DNA of 5,341 nucleotides from Paracoccaceae bacterium. GTDB taxonomy: Bacteria; Pseudomonadota; Alphaproteobacteria; Rhodobacterales; Rhodobacteraceae. The stretch is from assembly GCA_018222665.1 (NCBI GenBank), contig JAAEZW010000154.1, positions 1 to 5,341 on the forward strand, given 5' to 3'. Positions 5,304 through 5,341 of this stretch are shown here, one piece after another; position 1 is the first letter of the stretch; each line of letters starts with the position of its first letter. The notes beneath the pieces are model-generated. The model did not search any database, had not been told where the DNA came from, and saw only the letters and a list, made by a program, of their open reading frames with translations. A program made the position numbers and the translations under genes.

Positions 5304-5341
5304 TTACTTCAAAGTTGCATCGATCCTACAATTTCCAGGAC
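5304..5341 (-). CDS. Possible C-terminal end of a convergent gene (cut by right edge)
   Basis: On the minus strand one frame reads PGNCRIDATLK followed by TAA (5306-5304), just before the symmetric terminator. The other two minus-strand frames contain a stop within these bases. The position and the bidirectional terminator make a convergent gene plausible, but eleven codons cannot identify a product and could be chance. Confidence 0.25.
   Translation of the reverse strand, partial: PGNCRIDATLK

Noticed and set aside
1..5341. Mobile elements, CRISPR arrays, tRNA or rRNA genes, defence systems
   Set aside because: No transposase, integrase, regularly spaced repeats, terminal repeats or tRNA-like cloverleaf were seen; the gene content is housekeeping plus two regulators.

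Overview
The window looks like a chromosomal segment of an alphaproteobacterium, most likely a marine member of the Rhodobacteraceae (Roseobacter lineage) with moderate to low GC for that family. The main support is the F0 ATP synthase operon in the order atpI-atpB-atpE-atpX(b')-atpF(b). It has paired b' and b stalk genes, a b subunit with a cleavable-looking leader, a c subunit of the ALRNPS / [15 protein letters not shown] type, and no F1 genes attached. This split F0/F1 layout is known from Rhodobacter-type bacteria. Assignment to a lower rank is inference from protein resemblance only.

Layout: (1) Positions 1-747, minus strand: the N-terminal 249 codons of ffh, the SRP GTPase, cut by the left edge. 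(2) 748-1201: a 454-base gene-free divergent intergenic region, rich in inverted repeats. It holds three back-to-back hairpins that would lie in the ffh 5' leader, two further inverted repeats, and two copies of the TTGCGCAA palindrome, one near each flanking gene. (3) 1202-2077, plus: a LysR-type regulator. (4) 2074-2424, minus: a small ArsR-type winged-helix regulator, convergent with the LysR gene and overlapping it by 4 bases at the stop codons. (5) 2425-2645: an AT-rich spacer that should carry the promoter of the atp operon. (6) 2646-5246, plus: atpI, atpB, atpE, atpX and atpF, closely spaced, with a stable hairpin between atpE and atpX. (7) 5267-5297: a strong, symmetric intrinsic terminator, followed by 44 bases that may hold the last codons of a convergent gene.

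How the genes work together: the five atp genes encode the membrane proton-conducting half of F1F0-ATP synthase (a, c, b, b') plus the AtpI assembly factor. The F1 subunits must be encoded elsewhere. Ffh is the protein part of the signal recognition particle, which serves membrane protein insertion in general. The two regulators have no recognisable link to either housekeeping block, and their targets cannot be read from the window.

I did not find a convincing undescribed multi-gene system. The parts most worth a second look are non-coding: the triple-hairpin ffh leader, the palindromes in the ffh/LysR intergenic region, and the hairpin between atpE and atpX. The non-ATG starts of atpI and atpB also deserve a look.
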